A DNA stretch of 64,000 nt from Lucinisca nassula (GCA_963580285.1 OY757013.1:132057027-132121026); one strand, 5' to 3'; shown: positions 34,301-49,300, numbered from the stretch's first letter. A program made the numbers and translations. The notes: generated by a model from the letters alone, not told the origin.

Positions 34301-37300
34301 TTTTATAGTACATATTTAACATCACTATAGCTGGTGTATGGGAATGTGTGGCGGCGGTAAAACGTCTCCCTGCCCTACATCACATTGTAGATTATATTTT
34401 CTTGTCCCATGGGATCATTGATTCCATTGTGGAATTTTGAAAATATCTGAGGGTCACTGATGAGGCCTTATTGGCCGAAACTAGCTAGTCTGGCCCAGAA
34501 AAACACGTACACTCTTTATTTTTCAATTATGTGGTGCATTCCTTGCTTCCAAAGGATAACCCTTTTATAGTACATATTTAACCTCACTACAGCTGGTGTG
34601 TGGGAATGTATGGCGGCGTTAAAACGTCTCCCTGCCCTACATCATAGTGTAGATTATATTTTCTTGTCCTTTGGGATCATTGATTCCAATGTGGAATTTT
34701 GAAAACATCTGAGCGTCACTGATGAGGCCTAATTGGCCGAAACTAGATAGTCTGGCCCAGAAAACACGTACACTCCTTATTTTTCAGTGCTGTGGTGTAT
34801 TCATTGCTTCCAAAGGATAACCCTTTTATAGTACATATTTAACTTCACTACAGGTGGTGTGTGGGAATGTGTGGCGGCGGTAAAACGTCTCCCTGCCCTA
34901 CATCATAGAGTAGATTATATTTTCTTGTCCTTTGGGATCATTGATTCCATTGTGGAATTTTGAAAATATCTGAGGGTCACTGATGAGGCCTAATTGGCCG
35001 AAACTAGCTAGTCTGGTCCGGAAAACACGTACACTCCTTATTTTTCAGTTCTGTGGTGTTTTCCTTTCCGCCAAAGGATAACCCTTTTATAGTTCATATT
35101 TAATGAGGTCTTTATTTTACGAACTTGTTCACGTGATGACATGTAAGTCTCCCGTTCAGGCCCATTTTCCGAATTCACTCTCAAAGACAATCGATCCAAC
35201 CGTGATTTCAGTGCTTTGATTGTATATTCCCTATTGCGTTTCAGTCGAGCACATCTTCACACCAACCACTCACAAAAGCTGTAGGCAAAGTTTCTTTCTT
35301 TTAGACTGACGATCAAGATCGGATATAATGAAGATGTATAAGGATATTCCAGCTGACGTCAGTAGCCGCCATTTTTAATTTTTCGGAGGTACATGCTTCG
35401 GTTTTTATCGTGTTGATATTTTTATTTGAAGTTTAACGTCCCCCTCAAAACTGTATAGGTCATTTTGTAGACGTTGCTTCCAATTTTGTGGGACTTTTAC
35501 CCGACATTGAGATGAAAAGTCCTGTCGCCCAATGGAATGAATAGGGTTTAAAAGCAATGGGCGGTCCGACTCGCACTCGCTTTGTCTGGGCAGGCTTAGA
35601 TCCTCTAAGCGGTTTCCCAGTACTCGTGTGCGGCCAGTTTCAGCTCTGTGTGGAAGCATCATGCAGCCCATATATTTCTTCAAGCTCCGATGGAAAAAAA
35701 TGAAAAAAAAAATGTCAAAGCAAGCGGAGAAAATTAATAAACAATCACATTCTATTGCACAACAAAATCAGCGCTAGAAGTGGTATAATGGATTGTTTTC
35801 TCAGAAAAAAAAAATCGGATTATTGAATCATTGTTTGTTTGTATGGTAGTTTAACGGCCCAGTCAACACTACTTTAGGTCATTTTTGAGCCGGTCAGTTT
35901 ACCTATCAACATTTTCCTGGGATGGTGGCTTATACGTAAGCGGTTAACCAGTAGAGTGCACATTCCTTCAACAGAAACGGACCACTGCCCTTCCTGAATC
36001 AGCGGAAGGGAGAGAATGGCCGTAGAAAAGACTTCATGATCAATCTCCACCAAAGAAGTTGCCGACCCCGGCAGGAATCGAACACGCGTCCACGGGATCA
36101 CCTGTCAGATGCGCATCCGATTGAGCTACCGAGGCCGGCAATTATGGAACCATTCTACCTGAAAAATGGTGAGCTGTTAACGACACAGACCCTCCCTTAT
36201 TTGGCGCTAACATGCGCTGTAGATAACTTCATGGTTTCGTTTGACAGAAAATTCCTCTGCTGGTAATTTGCCTTCAACCGATTCATTAATTTGAATTTGT
36301 ATCCTCTTCTTGACGATGCATTCAATCTGTTTGAGATCCGTGATTAAAAATATATATACAAGCTAAAGTTTTGGGATTTGATTTTGTAAACAACAGCTAC
36401 ATGTGACCGAAAAAATGACTGCAAAATTAATATAGGTTATAGCGAAAACTGTAATCTTACATGTACCTAATTTGACTGTAAGGTCCATAAGATCATCTGG
36501 TCCATTACCATGGAGACAGGCAATAGACTCGGCTATCTCGAGGGAGTTACCAACCATACGGCCCAGTGGGGAGTCCATGCATGTCAACAGAGCTACGGTG
36601 CGGATTCCAATTCCATTACCAGCTGCAACCTAGAAATAAGCAATAACCCGCGCGAAAATAAGTCTTCTGGCAATTGCGTTCCACAAACACCATGATCAGT
36701 TTGCCTTGTTTCCTAAACACTCAGAATGATAACTGCAAGTTCTACTTTATTGTGCATTTCGACATGTAGCAGTCCAATAAACCAGCCATTTTACTGCTGC
36801 TGAGTTTATTATCATTATCCTATGCTGCTCCGAAATTCTTTATCTATATTGTCTTATGAAATATCATAAGACCCTGTTATGGATATGATGTTTTCCGAGT
36901 GAGCCTTTGTACTAGTAACCAACACACAGTCATCCTCTGAAAGGAAATTTCGCTATGAAGTTTACAGTCCACGTAGCACTCCTTTTCGAGCAGTTACATG
37001 GTCAAATTTCCTGCCTTCACTCAAAGACACTCGAACTACAATGAAAACTGGATCCATAGAGAATTTTTTTACAAAGCTCCAGGTACATGTATCAATATAT
37101 TTAGGAACAGTTAGGAAATTTTTATCAGATTTTTTTTTAAAGTTGTTCTGCGTGTACACATTACGTAGATATGATTCTATTGGGTACACACACCAGTTCT
37201 TAATATTATACAAGATCGAATAGATATACAGTGGAACTTCAATGGCTCGAACACCTTTGGGGCCACGAAAATCTGTTCGAGACAGGGATAGTTCGAGTCA

Positions 37301-40300
37301 CTGATGGCTACTGCCAGGAGGCATAACGGGGTTAATTTTACTATTTCCTGCGTTCTTTGATAAAAATGTATGCTGTGTGTACTCTTTAGAATCGCCTCGA
37401 TGAGGCGATTCTAATGAGTACACACAGCATATATTTGCAAGATAAAAGTTGAAAATCTCCTTACTTATCCTGCACTACTTCTTATGCGGAGGACTTACCT
37501 AGGGACTAAAAAAATTGGTTCGACTCAGCCATGGTAAGCAAGCCATCGGTGTTCGAGCCATCGAAGTTCTACTGTATAACATTAATCCACATGGTCTGTA
37601 GCTTAAAAAACTCAAACATTTATGGTCCTGAAAGTATTCGAGTTATTGAAAAAAAAAAATATAGAAGTGATGGCAATTATCACATTACGCAAACATGCAT
37701 GCCTATACAAATACATTGCCACTTTTATCGCCGTAAAAAATGAAAATTTTAAGAAGAAAAATTGTGATATTTTTCTTATTTCTGGTCAAAATATAGATTG
37801 TCGGCACTCGTTAGAACCGCCTCATCGAGGCGGTTCTAACGAGTACCCACACTCTATATATTAGAGCACAAATAAGAAAAATAAGGTATACCCCCGGAAA
37901 CACCAGTTTTACTATATAAAAGTGGGGTTCAGTGGGTCAAAATTATAAAGGCGTGTTTTCGTGATGTGGAATCGGTACAATTAACCCACACCGCACAACA
38001 GAGACATCACAGGGAAAGAAACACGAACATGAAACAACTAGACCCTAATGGAAAGATCACTAGAGGAAAGCCAAAATGACAGTTACTTTTCCACCAAATC
38101 GACTATCCAAAACAAAAATATATAAGCGATGCACAAACTCAAAGACGAATTGTAACAAAAATAAACCGTGACAGAAGAACCGCATTGGAACGAACGGTTA
38201 GTAAACATTATTTCACTGGGGGTGGGGGATGGGGGTGGGGGAATGGGGGTGCTTAAATCGATTTTATGCGACCGCGATCCTTGGCATTACTTCTGTCGTG
38301 GTTTTGACAAATAATATGTTCAGTCCGCATGAAGGCTTCCTTAATCATCAGTGCAACATCTCCGAGAACATAAAAATCAAACAATTGCAGATATGAAGCA
38401 ACATCAGGTACCAACAAGCACTACCTAAAATTAAATGTTAAGTAACCAGATTTTTATACCCGATTTTGACTTTGTTGCAATATTTAATTACATGATTTTT
38501 ATGGTCGTAAGACACGAAGTTAATCATTTAGAAAGATCAGTGGTGGAACAAGAGCTTGAATTTGCAATAAAACGTGCTTTGTATCGTCTTTATGAAGTTA
38601 AGGTAACCAATATAACGTCGGAAGCTTTCGGCTTTCTGTAATACGTACAGTTAACTTGGTGGCTGAATGACAAAGGTGGTCATTAACTGCAGTCCTCTCT
38701 AAAGCCTAAAGTTGTAGTTCATAGGCCTTAGTACCACCATGGTCTTGCTGAGAGTATTGACATAATGGGGCCGTCAAACAACGACTGCATTGTTAGCGGC
38801 ATTGTCTGCCGGAGCCAAAACATGCGTATTATGAAATTCTTGAATACGCTTCTTATGCATTTCTTGAATACATAGTTTAAGAAGACGAGTTCAGTAGGTG
38901 TAAAGTAAGTACAGTGGAACTTCGATGGCTCGAACACCGATGGCTCGTTTACCATGGATGTTTCGAACCCATTCTTGAGCCCGTAGCGAAAAACCTCTAC
39001 ATTAGAAATAGTGGGGGATAATTCAAAAGATTTAAGTCTTTTATCTTGCAAATGTATGCTGTGTGTACTCATTAGAATCGCCTCGATGAGGCGATTCTAA
39101 TGAGTACACACAGCATACATTTTCATTATAGAACACCGAAAAGATGTCTAAAAGTATCTCGTTATGCCTACTGACAGTAACCTCAGTGGCTCGAACTACC
39201 CCTGTCTCGAACAGATTTTCGAGGTCCCAAAGGTGTTCGAGCCAGCGAAGTTCGACTGTAGAAAGAAATTCGTGTTCACTAGTTTCAAAATGCTAAGATC
39301 TTTCTGCTCACGATCTCTCGCTTATACCACCAATTACCGAATTCATGCAAGGCAACAGCGATTTCTTCTTTGCACTTATTGAAATCAAGTTTAGAAGGAA
39401 ACCGACACTTCGGTCCTTTAGAAGTTATATTTCGTATCCTAGAATCAGGAATAATCTTTAAATTGCCGGTAATTATATGCCCCGCAGCAGGATAGCAATA
39501 CACTGAGTCGTACAATCTCAGGTATCAGGAGTGTTAGTGTCAATATCAAGATCTGAAACAAGTTTCTTAAAATTCAAAAAGGTTGGTCATATTTATAGCA
39601 AATTATGGGTGTTTTATTTTTTTGAAAATAAGTAGGAATGGATGAAATCATAGAACTGCCCCAGAAGACACTAACCAAATCCCTTATTAATGAAAGTTGA
39701 AAGATATTTTGATGTAATGACGTTTGTGATTAATTTCAGAATCAATGTTTGATTATACAGTCATGAAGTATATCACGCATACCATCCGTCCAGCTAGTTC
39801 TCTCGCCACTGTTTCGTCTTTGATGACTGCTCCTTTCCCAACCTTGACATCAAGGACCAGAGTATCTAACATCTCAGCAGCCTTCTTAGAAATGATGGAA
39901 GCTTTCAAATGACAAAAAATAAACTAGAGCTTTCAGAGGATCTGACTGTAGCCCCGCTGCAGCACTATTTTAAGGAGAAAGACCCATAGTGTTTCATGCT
40001 TACCAGATGCCAGCTAGTTAGGACATGATAAGGCCTAAAATAGCTGTGTTTCCGCTAACATGCCGACAAAGGGTATGGGTCGGTAGGTCGCTAAAACTTT
40101 TTTATTTTTTTTTTTTATTTTTTTTTTTTTTTTGTCAATTGTTTATTTGATGGAAAAAAGCAAACTAAACTTATAAATGCTAAATTCTAACTCTATTATC
40201 TTAAAACATTCAAATGAGCCCCGCCAAGCGAATTTGTGTCTTCGAGCATTCCGTCATGACAAATTTTAACTGCGCGTGCCCAGCCATTCAGAGGGGCCAG

Positions 40301-43300
40301 GGATATGGCTTTCTGTCTGAAGGTTCCTCTTGATCCACTGCTTAAATGAGCGAGCAGCGAAGGTTCTGGCGAGACTGCGCGGATGCGCAGGCTCGCCTGA
40401 ACCTTCGCTGCTCGCATTGGCGATAAGTACCAAAATCGCTTGACGGGGCCCAAATAATGAGGTTTTAAGCATTAACGAAGCAAAAGAACAGGGTTTCAAT
40501 TATTAATTTTGCTATTTTGACAGTTTTATGAATTTTGACAAATTAAGATCGGTAGGTAAGAAAATAGTTTTATCTTTTTAGTATGGCAATAATATTTGCA
40601 GGGTCGGCAGGAAAAATCAAGGTCGGTCGGGTAAGCGGAAACACAGCTATTTTAGGTCTTATAACATGGCAATGTAAAATCAAATCATTTCATTGATGGT
40701 AAACTTTAAAACCTATCAAGGGATGTAACTCCAAGAGTTATGAACCCTTGGCTCTAATTTCTCTACATCAACCCACCGCCCATGTGTGTACCAAATTTCA
40801 ACCTTGTAACCTAAATAGTTCTTGAGATAAGTGTGACGAAAATTTTATCTGATTGGGAAGGAAGGACGGACGGACGGGCGGAAGGAAGGACATGGCAAAT
40901 CCAGTAAAACTCACCCCCATGGGCATCATTTGGACCCGAAATCTCATGGTTGGTCACATATATCAACAACAGAACCAGACATGGTGATAATACAGTGGTT
41001 TGTTTGTTGGTGTTTGTGAGTTTAATGGCCCAGTCAACACTATTTAGTTCATATCGAGCCAGCCAGTTTACCTAAGCGCACTTTTAATAGACATACGTGT
41101 ACACTCATTATTTTGGCAATAACTGACAACTGCGCTTCTTAAATCAGCGTATCCTACTGAGCTAGAGATACTGGGACACAGCAAGCGAGAAGGGGTAACT
41201 AAGCGAGGGCGATTGGCGAAGTCGCACAGAAAAAAGTCTGTACACAACCCTAGTCAGAATACAGTAAAATTTATAAACAGTCGAACTTAAATGGCTCGAA
41301 CTCCTGTGGGGCCATGGAAATTTGTTCGAGACAGCGGTAGTTCGAGCCACACGATTGCATACAAAAATGTCAATATTCTGCCATTAGTAAACGCGACGTC
41401 GTTAAGGACGTCGTATGTGGAACGTTAAGAAACGTATCTAGCTAATTTGCATATTTAATCCACTAGTGGATTATCGAAAATAATACATGGCGTTATTACA
41501 CTCTCAGACGCGACGTCATATGATAAAAATGTATATTGTGTGTACGCATCAGCATCGCCTAATCGAGGCGATTCTAATGAGTACACACAACATTCATTTG
41601 CAAGATAAAAGAAAACAAAATCCCTAAATTATCCCTATATCGTAAGGAATTCCCTGCGGACTCAAGAACGGGTTCGACTGATCCATGGTAAACGAGCCAT
41701 CGGGGTTCGAGCCATTGAAGTTCTACTGTAGATGACCGACAAAGGTTCAGACGCCCAGTCCCGCACAGTCCCGCCCAGAATCTTTACTGCTCGCTGACAC
41801 GAAGAGGAAATCTTTCGGCAGCTTCATGCGTGTAGCCATATTAGTTGGCTGCGAACACGTATTTAAGTGGAATAGGATCACCTGACATATTTTTACATCA
41901 TTTTTCAATGGGAGCGTCATTTTGGACTTCCTGTCGTCTTTTCTATCAACTCTTTCCCACTAAAAAGGGGTCTGCTCTTAAAGGAAAGAATTTGCACCAC
42001 CGGAGCAAATTCTTTCCTTCAAGAGTCGACTCCTATTGACATTGTAGACAAAAATACTTCTGAAGGCGTTGCCTCCCCTGGATGTAAGAATGTTGCTTAG
42101 GGAGTGTTTAGGGCATTTTCGTCGCGCGTAGACTCAAACGTTCCATCCCCTCTCTGGTCAAACCAAATTTAAAAAAAAAATAATGAACTGGGGTTTTTGT
42201 TTGGTGTCGCCTTGGACAAAAACGGAATGTCCATAGTTATAAAAATAATGATTACTTTCTTACAAGTTATGAGACCGATACTCTCAACGGTTCCCGTCAC
42301 GTCTCGTGTGGCGTACATGATTTTATCAGCCGGAACCAGATTACTAGTCTGACCCACAATGCAACAGCCGACTTTCTCTAGGACCGCTTTCATTTCCCGA
42401 TGTGACAATGCTACACGAAACCCAGGGATAGCCTCAAGCTTGTCCAGTGTACCACCTGTATGGCCAAGACCTCGACCAGACACCATAGGAACCTGCCAAT
42501 TGAAAGCAAGTATACAATCTTTAATTCCTTCGTGAAGTTATACGTTATGACACAAAGAATAGTTTTATATTTTGTTTCGTATTGGGTGGTTGGGTGAGGC
42601 TAAGGGTGACGTGTGCCTTGCTTTACTGGGGCGTCCGGATAATGGACAAGGCAGGCTGTCCTTGTAGCAGGTAAGGGTAGGGGAGGAATGTTGTTATTTC
42701 TCCCGCTTCTACACTCCCATTTATTTTCCTCTTTCTCATCTGCCCCTCACTTTCATTTCCTCTGCTATCTCTATATCTTTTTTATCACTCTCTCTGGGAT
42801 ACGACACAAAATGACCAACAAGGGTTGGTGTGTCGTTAAACCCAAAACAATCGTCTTTTAAATTATCATTGATGTTGTGTGTATTTTATTTTATATTTAT
42901 TTTGATTTTTCGGCCATTTCATGAATATACCAATTGGCGTATATGCAAACAGGTCTGGGGTTATAAAAAATAGAAGTGAAGGCAGTGATCAGGAAGCGAT
43001 ACAATTAACCCACATCTCCCATCAGAGACACCAAAGGGAAAGAAACATAAACATGGAGTAACTAGACCCTAATGGAAACATCACTAGCGGAAAGCCAAAA
43101 GGACAGTCACTGTCCCACAAAATGGCCAAATGGCTATCCAATTTCCAACATAGAAAAAGATATAAGCAATACACACATACAAAAACAAGCTATAACAAAA
43201 ATAAACCGCGACAGAAGAACTGCTTTGGAACAGTCAGTAACATGTATTTCACCGAGGGGCTTAAATGTATTTCACCGAGGGGCTTAAATCAACAATCCTC

Positions 43301-46300
43301 GCCCTTACTTCTGTCATGACTTAGCCAAATAACTTGTTAAGTCCGCTTGAAGGCTTTCTAACTAATCAGTGCTATATCTCCGAGGACATGAAAAACAAAC
43401 AAATACAGAGACAAACAACGGTGAGGACGCTACAGTATGGAATAACTGAAAATGCTGGAGCAAAAGGAAACCAATCGTTAGACTCCGGTGGGCCCAACCA
43501 GAGACAGAACATCAGATACCAGCCAACAATTTACGTAAAAGTAAATTTTAAGTAAGCCTTTAAGATCGAACCATCGTAAAATCTGAGGCCTGACCCGCCG
43601 GCGTGCAATCAAAGAGGGAAGCAAAGTTATCAAAGGTGATTGGGTTAACTACCATACATGCAGTCTGTCGTATAACATTTCATTTTATATCGAAGATTGA
43701 TCTAACGAAATCGAGTACTGAAGCTATTGCAAGCATATATTTGTTTTAATTTATACATTCACGTAAGTCACAAAAATCGGGTTTCGATGGGCCTAGTTGC
43801 AGAAAAGGTGTATTTGTTTTTGTTTGTTTGTTTTTAGGTTTTAAATTAACGTCCCCATCAACACTTTATAGGTCATTTTGGAGACGTTGTTTCCAATTTT
43901 GTGGGACTTTTACCCGACAATGAGATGAAAAGACATCACAAGTCCTGCCGCCCAATCAAACCAATAGGGTTTATATGACCCGCATCACTCCTGGGCATGC
44001 TTAGAACCTCTGTGCGGTTTACCAGAACTCATGTGCGGTTGGTTACAGCTCTGCGTGGAAGCATCGTGCAGCCCGATCTATTTCTTCTAGCCCGGGACCA
44101 CCGAAAAGATTTAAGTCCAACGTTGAATTTAGAAACTTAAATCGGAATGACGTCTACACAACCTAGAAAATGTCTATACGTAGTTTATGATACCAATAAC
44201 CCTGATTAACAAGTTTAGCAGTTAACAATTTATTACGAGTGTTAAAGTCATTTATATGACTAGACACTGCAAAATGTAAACACCATAGGGTGACGCTCGA
44301 GGAACATCACCATGTAAGAAAGGAAATTTACCATCTCAAAATCAAAATCATCGCGTTTATTATAAGCTTTGTAAGAAACGTCTTCAATAGATAAATGCAA
44401 ATAAAAAAACGGTGATTAGGTATCAGAAGAATTCACTTTATTTAACCGAAGTCCGGGTTGTGCGCGCGCGCGTGTGTGTGTGGTTGTGGTGGGGGGGGAT
44501 ACTTACTATTTTGTAGCTTAAAAGTGTTTTGATGCATTAACTGGTAATTTGGTAATTCTCATTTGCAATTCTTAACTTGTAAATGCATTTGCTTGTCATT
44601 ATATCTCCCCCGAAAACATTTGTTTTCGGAAAAACATTGTTTTTCCCCCAGGCGTCTGTCTGTCCGTCTGTCACAAAATCGTGTCCGCTCTATAACTTGA
44701 AAACCGTTAAAGCTATCGTCAAGAACCTTCATATAAGTATTAATCAATATTAGATGACGTGCAAAGCGCAAGATAACTCTCGCTTTATTGAGTTATCTCC
44801 CTTGGAAGTTTGTCATTATGTATGTATGGGCATATCGTGTCCGGTCAATAACTTTTTTATTTTAAATGGATTTTGAAATTACTTGGCAGAAATATTAACC
44901 ACCATAAGACGATGTGTGGCGCGCATGACGCAGGTCGGTACCTCAAAGGTCAAGGTCATACTTAGAGGTCAAATTTCAAAAAAGGTACCTTTTTCGTGTT
45001 TGGTCAATAACTTTCTTATTTTTTGATTGATTTTGAAATTACTTGGCAAAAATGTTAACTACCATGAGAGAATGTGTTGCGTGCATGACCCAGGTTGATA
45101 CCTCCAAGGTCAAGGTCATACATAGAGGTCAAAGTTAAAAAAGGGCCCTTTTTCGTGTTTTGTCAATAACTTTCTTATTTTTTGATAGACCTTTAAATTA
45201 CTTGGCAGAAATGTTAACTACCATAAGTCGATGTGTAGCACGTATGATTCAGGTTGGTACCTCAAAGGTCAAGGACATACATAGAGGTCAAAGGTAAAAA
45301 AGTGGCCCTTTTTTCGGGTTTTGCCAATAACTTTCTTATTTTAAGATGGATTTTGAAATTACTTGGCAGAAATGTTAACCACCATGAGAGGATGTGTTGC
45401 GTGCATGACCTAGGTTGTTACCTCATAGGTCAAGGTCATACTTAGAGGTCAAAATTAAAAAAATGAGCCTTTTTCGTGTTTGGTCAATACTTTTTGGCTC
45501 CCAATTTCGATTGGAAGCCATTTAGATTGGATTGGTGATACCCCAGTTTATTTCTAACCGTCTTATGACGTAACTAGGAAAGCCCTACAGATAAGACTGC
45601 TCTCCACATATTTACGCAGTGAAAACTCGTTCGGAATAAACAGGAAAAGCGCCCGTCGATGTCTATTTATAAAGCGTTTCCGGATATCTATTTATAAAAC
45701 GTTCCCAAGAAGTCAAACCAAGAAAACAAAGTTACAGTAGAAACACATCCTGCTTTCACTTTCGTCCTTTTGTTAACCCTGGCCTCTATGGGTTCCAAAA
45801 AATATTCCACCTTTATAAGTCTGGAGTGGTCAATTTCTAAGCACAGGGATGTCATAGTTTCGTGTTAAGTTTTACAAAAATGCATGTACGTTGAGCAAAG
45901 TTTAACAGTTTAGATCTCGATCTGATGCGGCGTCTGATCTGGACCTGCACTATTTGCCAATCTCTCAAAAAGGGCCGCTATGCATATATGGGTTAATTCC
46001 AATCATTGAAGGTCAACGTAAAAAAGCAGGAAAACCCATTTCCCATTATCTTAACTGCCGTATTCGGCGTAATAAGCGTTTGTTTTGATTTGGTCTCTGC
46101 ATTGGCATCATTGGGATAATTATAAACAAGTTGGCTGCTTTCAAAAAGCATCCAATAGGTTTGGTCTTGTCAGTCTACATTCTGATTTGAAACAGGCTGA
46201 TATCATTATCCCACTTAATGTATTTTTTGAATAAAAATACTAAACTTTAAACGTTCCAAGGCGGTTCTTCTGTCGCGGTATGTTTTTGTTATAGTTTGTC

Positions 46301-49300
46301 TGAAGTTTGGAGGCCTTCATGCGGACCGAGCAAATTATTTGTCTAAATCGCGACGGAAGTAAGGACGAGGATTGTGGACACGTAAAATCGATTTAAGCAC
46401 CCCTCAGTGGAATTCCTTTCCGCTGACCGTTCCAAGGCGGTTCTTCTGTCGCGGTTTGTTTTTGTTATGGATTGTCTTTGGATGTTTGTGTCGCTTATGT
46501 TATTTTATTTTGGATAGCCTATTGGCCATTTTATGGGAAAGTAACTGTCCTTTTGGCTATCCGGTGTTGGTGTTTCCATTAGGGTCTGTTGTTTCACGTT
46601 TGTGTGTCGTTCCCTTTGGTGTCTCTGATGGGAGCTGTGGGTTGATTGTAACGATTCCTGATCATTGCCTCCACTTCTATTTTTAATACAAAACGTGTAT
46701 ATAAAATTTCGAAGTCTGTGACCTTGGTATCAGGAGGGGTAGGTAGTGATGAGTATTCTGTGGTAAATTGTTTAACGCCATGACAAGAATAAACTAAATG
46801 TAACTTATATATGGTTTACACATGTATAGCACAAAACTTAACCAAACGAAAATGTAAACCGAATTTTTCAAAGGTCATAACTATGTTAATATTTGGTGGA
46901 CAGTAATACTCGAAACATAAGGCACATCTTCACATCTTAGCCTTACTACATACACTTTATAGGCTTGATCGGATGAAAAATGTATAGCAGAAGTTATACG
47001 GAAACGAAAAAAAAGTTTACGAACGGGCGGACGGACACCAACCCCATAACTTAATACGACCTTTTTTTGTTGTTGTTGTTGTTGTTGTTGTTTTTCAAAC
47101 GGGTATATAAAAAGATTTTTCCTAAGTCGTCAGGCCTTCTATAGGGCCTTGGTTATCTATTTCATTTGTTGTTAACGTCCCTGTTAACACTGTATGAGTC
47201 TTTTTGAGACATTGCTTCCAATCTGTCGCCCAATGAAACTAAATGGTTGAAATGCATGAACGGTCCGACTCGAGCCACTTTTCCTGGGCATGCAGGCTTA
47301 GAAGTTCTAGGCGATTTAACACTACTCATGTGCGGCCGGTATCATCTCTGCGTGGAAGCATCGTACAACCCAATCTATTTCTTAAATCCCCGATTGACGG
47401 GGGCGATCAGTCCTTGGGGCAATATATTGGACCGCATGAGCTGAAACCGACCGAACTTTGAAGTATAGCTGAACCCACTAGGAAGATCTAACCCTGCCCA
47501 GACAAAGTGCTGCGAATCAGACTGTATCTTGAACCTCGGCAGTTTCTTTGAGCGGTACCCCTGCAATAGCCTGAAATTTGCAATCCCTTTGTATATCTTT
47601 CTGGATCACAATTTAATTGTAAAAGAAAATGATTAGTAAAACGTCACGTTTTGAGCGGAAATAAAGAACACCACTCTCGGCTTATCATGCAGATACAATA
47701 GCTCCCATCGAATGTGCCAAAAATCTTTTAACAACTCAGTCTGTAACTGGTGGCAGGTCACTTAGTAGTCATGAAGTTTTTGAACAGAAACTATTGCTAT
47801 CTGTGCTGGGCTAAAGAACAATAAACAGCGAACCATCAACGTTATGACTGTTTCGCTCCCTAAATATTTTATATATTTGGAAGAGTTAGAAGGTTCAAGC
47901 ATGGCACTGACGTTAATTCTAGAAGCAAAGACATGAAAACATTTTTACACACCCAGCGATCTTTTTTATGTTTTGTTTTACAATCCTTTCAAGATTATTT
48001 CACTCACATCAAGCCGATCGTTAATCAGAGGTGAGCGAAAACTGGAGTACCCGATGAAAAACCTCCTGACCTTCCGTTGCAGAACTTCTCATTATGTGAC
48101 CTGAGCCATGCTCAAACCTACAGCGTTGAGAGACCTAATGATTAAGAGTCAGCACTCTCATTCACTAGGCCACGGAGGCCCGTTACACCCAGCGATCTTT
48201 ATAAACGAGGAAAAATAACGTTCTCTGTCTTTCCAACATTTACATATACGTATTATTAGAGCTATCAGCGTACCGAAAGATGTTCAGACTATATAAATCT
48301 GGGGTTGGTAACTCGAAGCCATCGTAAATATATCAACTTAAGATGTACTTGAGACATACTTAAGGGGGTTGGTAACTCGAAGCCATCGTAAATATGTCAA
48401 CTTAAGATGTACTTGAGACATACTTAAGGTGTCCACCGTAAAATTTATGGTCTCGTTATGCCGGTAACTGAAAACCTGTCGTATCGTTTCCATAAAGTTA
48501 TGACCATCTTACCACTTACGATTTACCTGTGTAATTTTTAATCTCGTGCAAAGCGCTTCGGAAACTTTTTGTAAGCCAGGGCATAGCAAAATAAAATAAC
48601 GCTTAACATCTTACTACAAATGATAATACCGGGGTTTGTTTAACAACAAGGCAGCCTTGTTGGAGCCTTTTCTGCCAGAGAAGGCCTGGGTAGCGGTATC
48701 ATAATAGGCAAGGTTCCAAATAAACTATGGGATGAGAAACAATGACACAACTGGCGACCCCTTCTCTACATTTCCCCCTGATTTGCCATGCCTGAGCTCA
48801 TATTAGCATCAATTACTTGAAAGGGTCTTAAACAAATTGTGCAACAGCCAAAATATATATCTTTCAAAAATGAGATTTGAGATCCTAGTCAACACTATAT
48901 CAGTCATGTTCAGCTACTGACAGCTTTTCTGCATAGTTGTCATGCAGCCCCCAAGGGGCGCGGATCTTTGCTTTGGTGAATCGTGTATACAGCCGAACCT
49001 TTAAATGCATAAGCTGATCTGCGGTTCCTGCACAGCAGTCCTCAAGACAGGGCGTACAATATAGAAACTTCTTCATGGTAACACATGTTTGCTTTCCCAC
49101 CTAACCAAGAATTGTCTCCCATTACCATATATTTATCTGTATTATACACCCCCTCCCCCACGTGTGAGACACAATATGGGATTAAACATGGTGTCTCGAG
49201 GAAGAATTTGAATAACATAGTTCCCACGCGAGGAATCCCCTGGTCCATTGAGAAACTTTTTTGATCGCAAACTTACTTGTGCAAGAAAAAGGTGTGAAGT

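Larger units (their letters stand above)
34214..35102 (+). repeat. Tandem array of 261 bp hammerhead monomers
   Basis: Predicted cleavage sites follow nucleotides 34229, 34490, 34752 and 35013, giving monomers of 261, 262 and 261 bp. The monomer order is GGCCCAGAAAACACGTACAC, CCAAAGGATAACCCTTTTAT, GGTAAAACGTCTCCCTGCCC, TTGTGGAATTTTGAAAA, then the ribozyme. No open reading frame. The array begins within a ribozyme (CCGAAAC) and stops about 90 bp into the last monomer, at CATATTTAA. It resembles metazoan retrozymes or Penelope-like terminal repeats. Confidence 0.88.
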
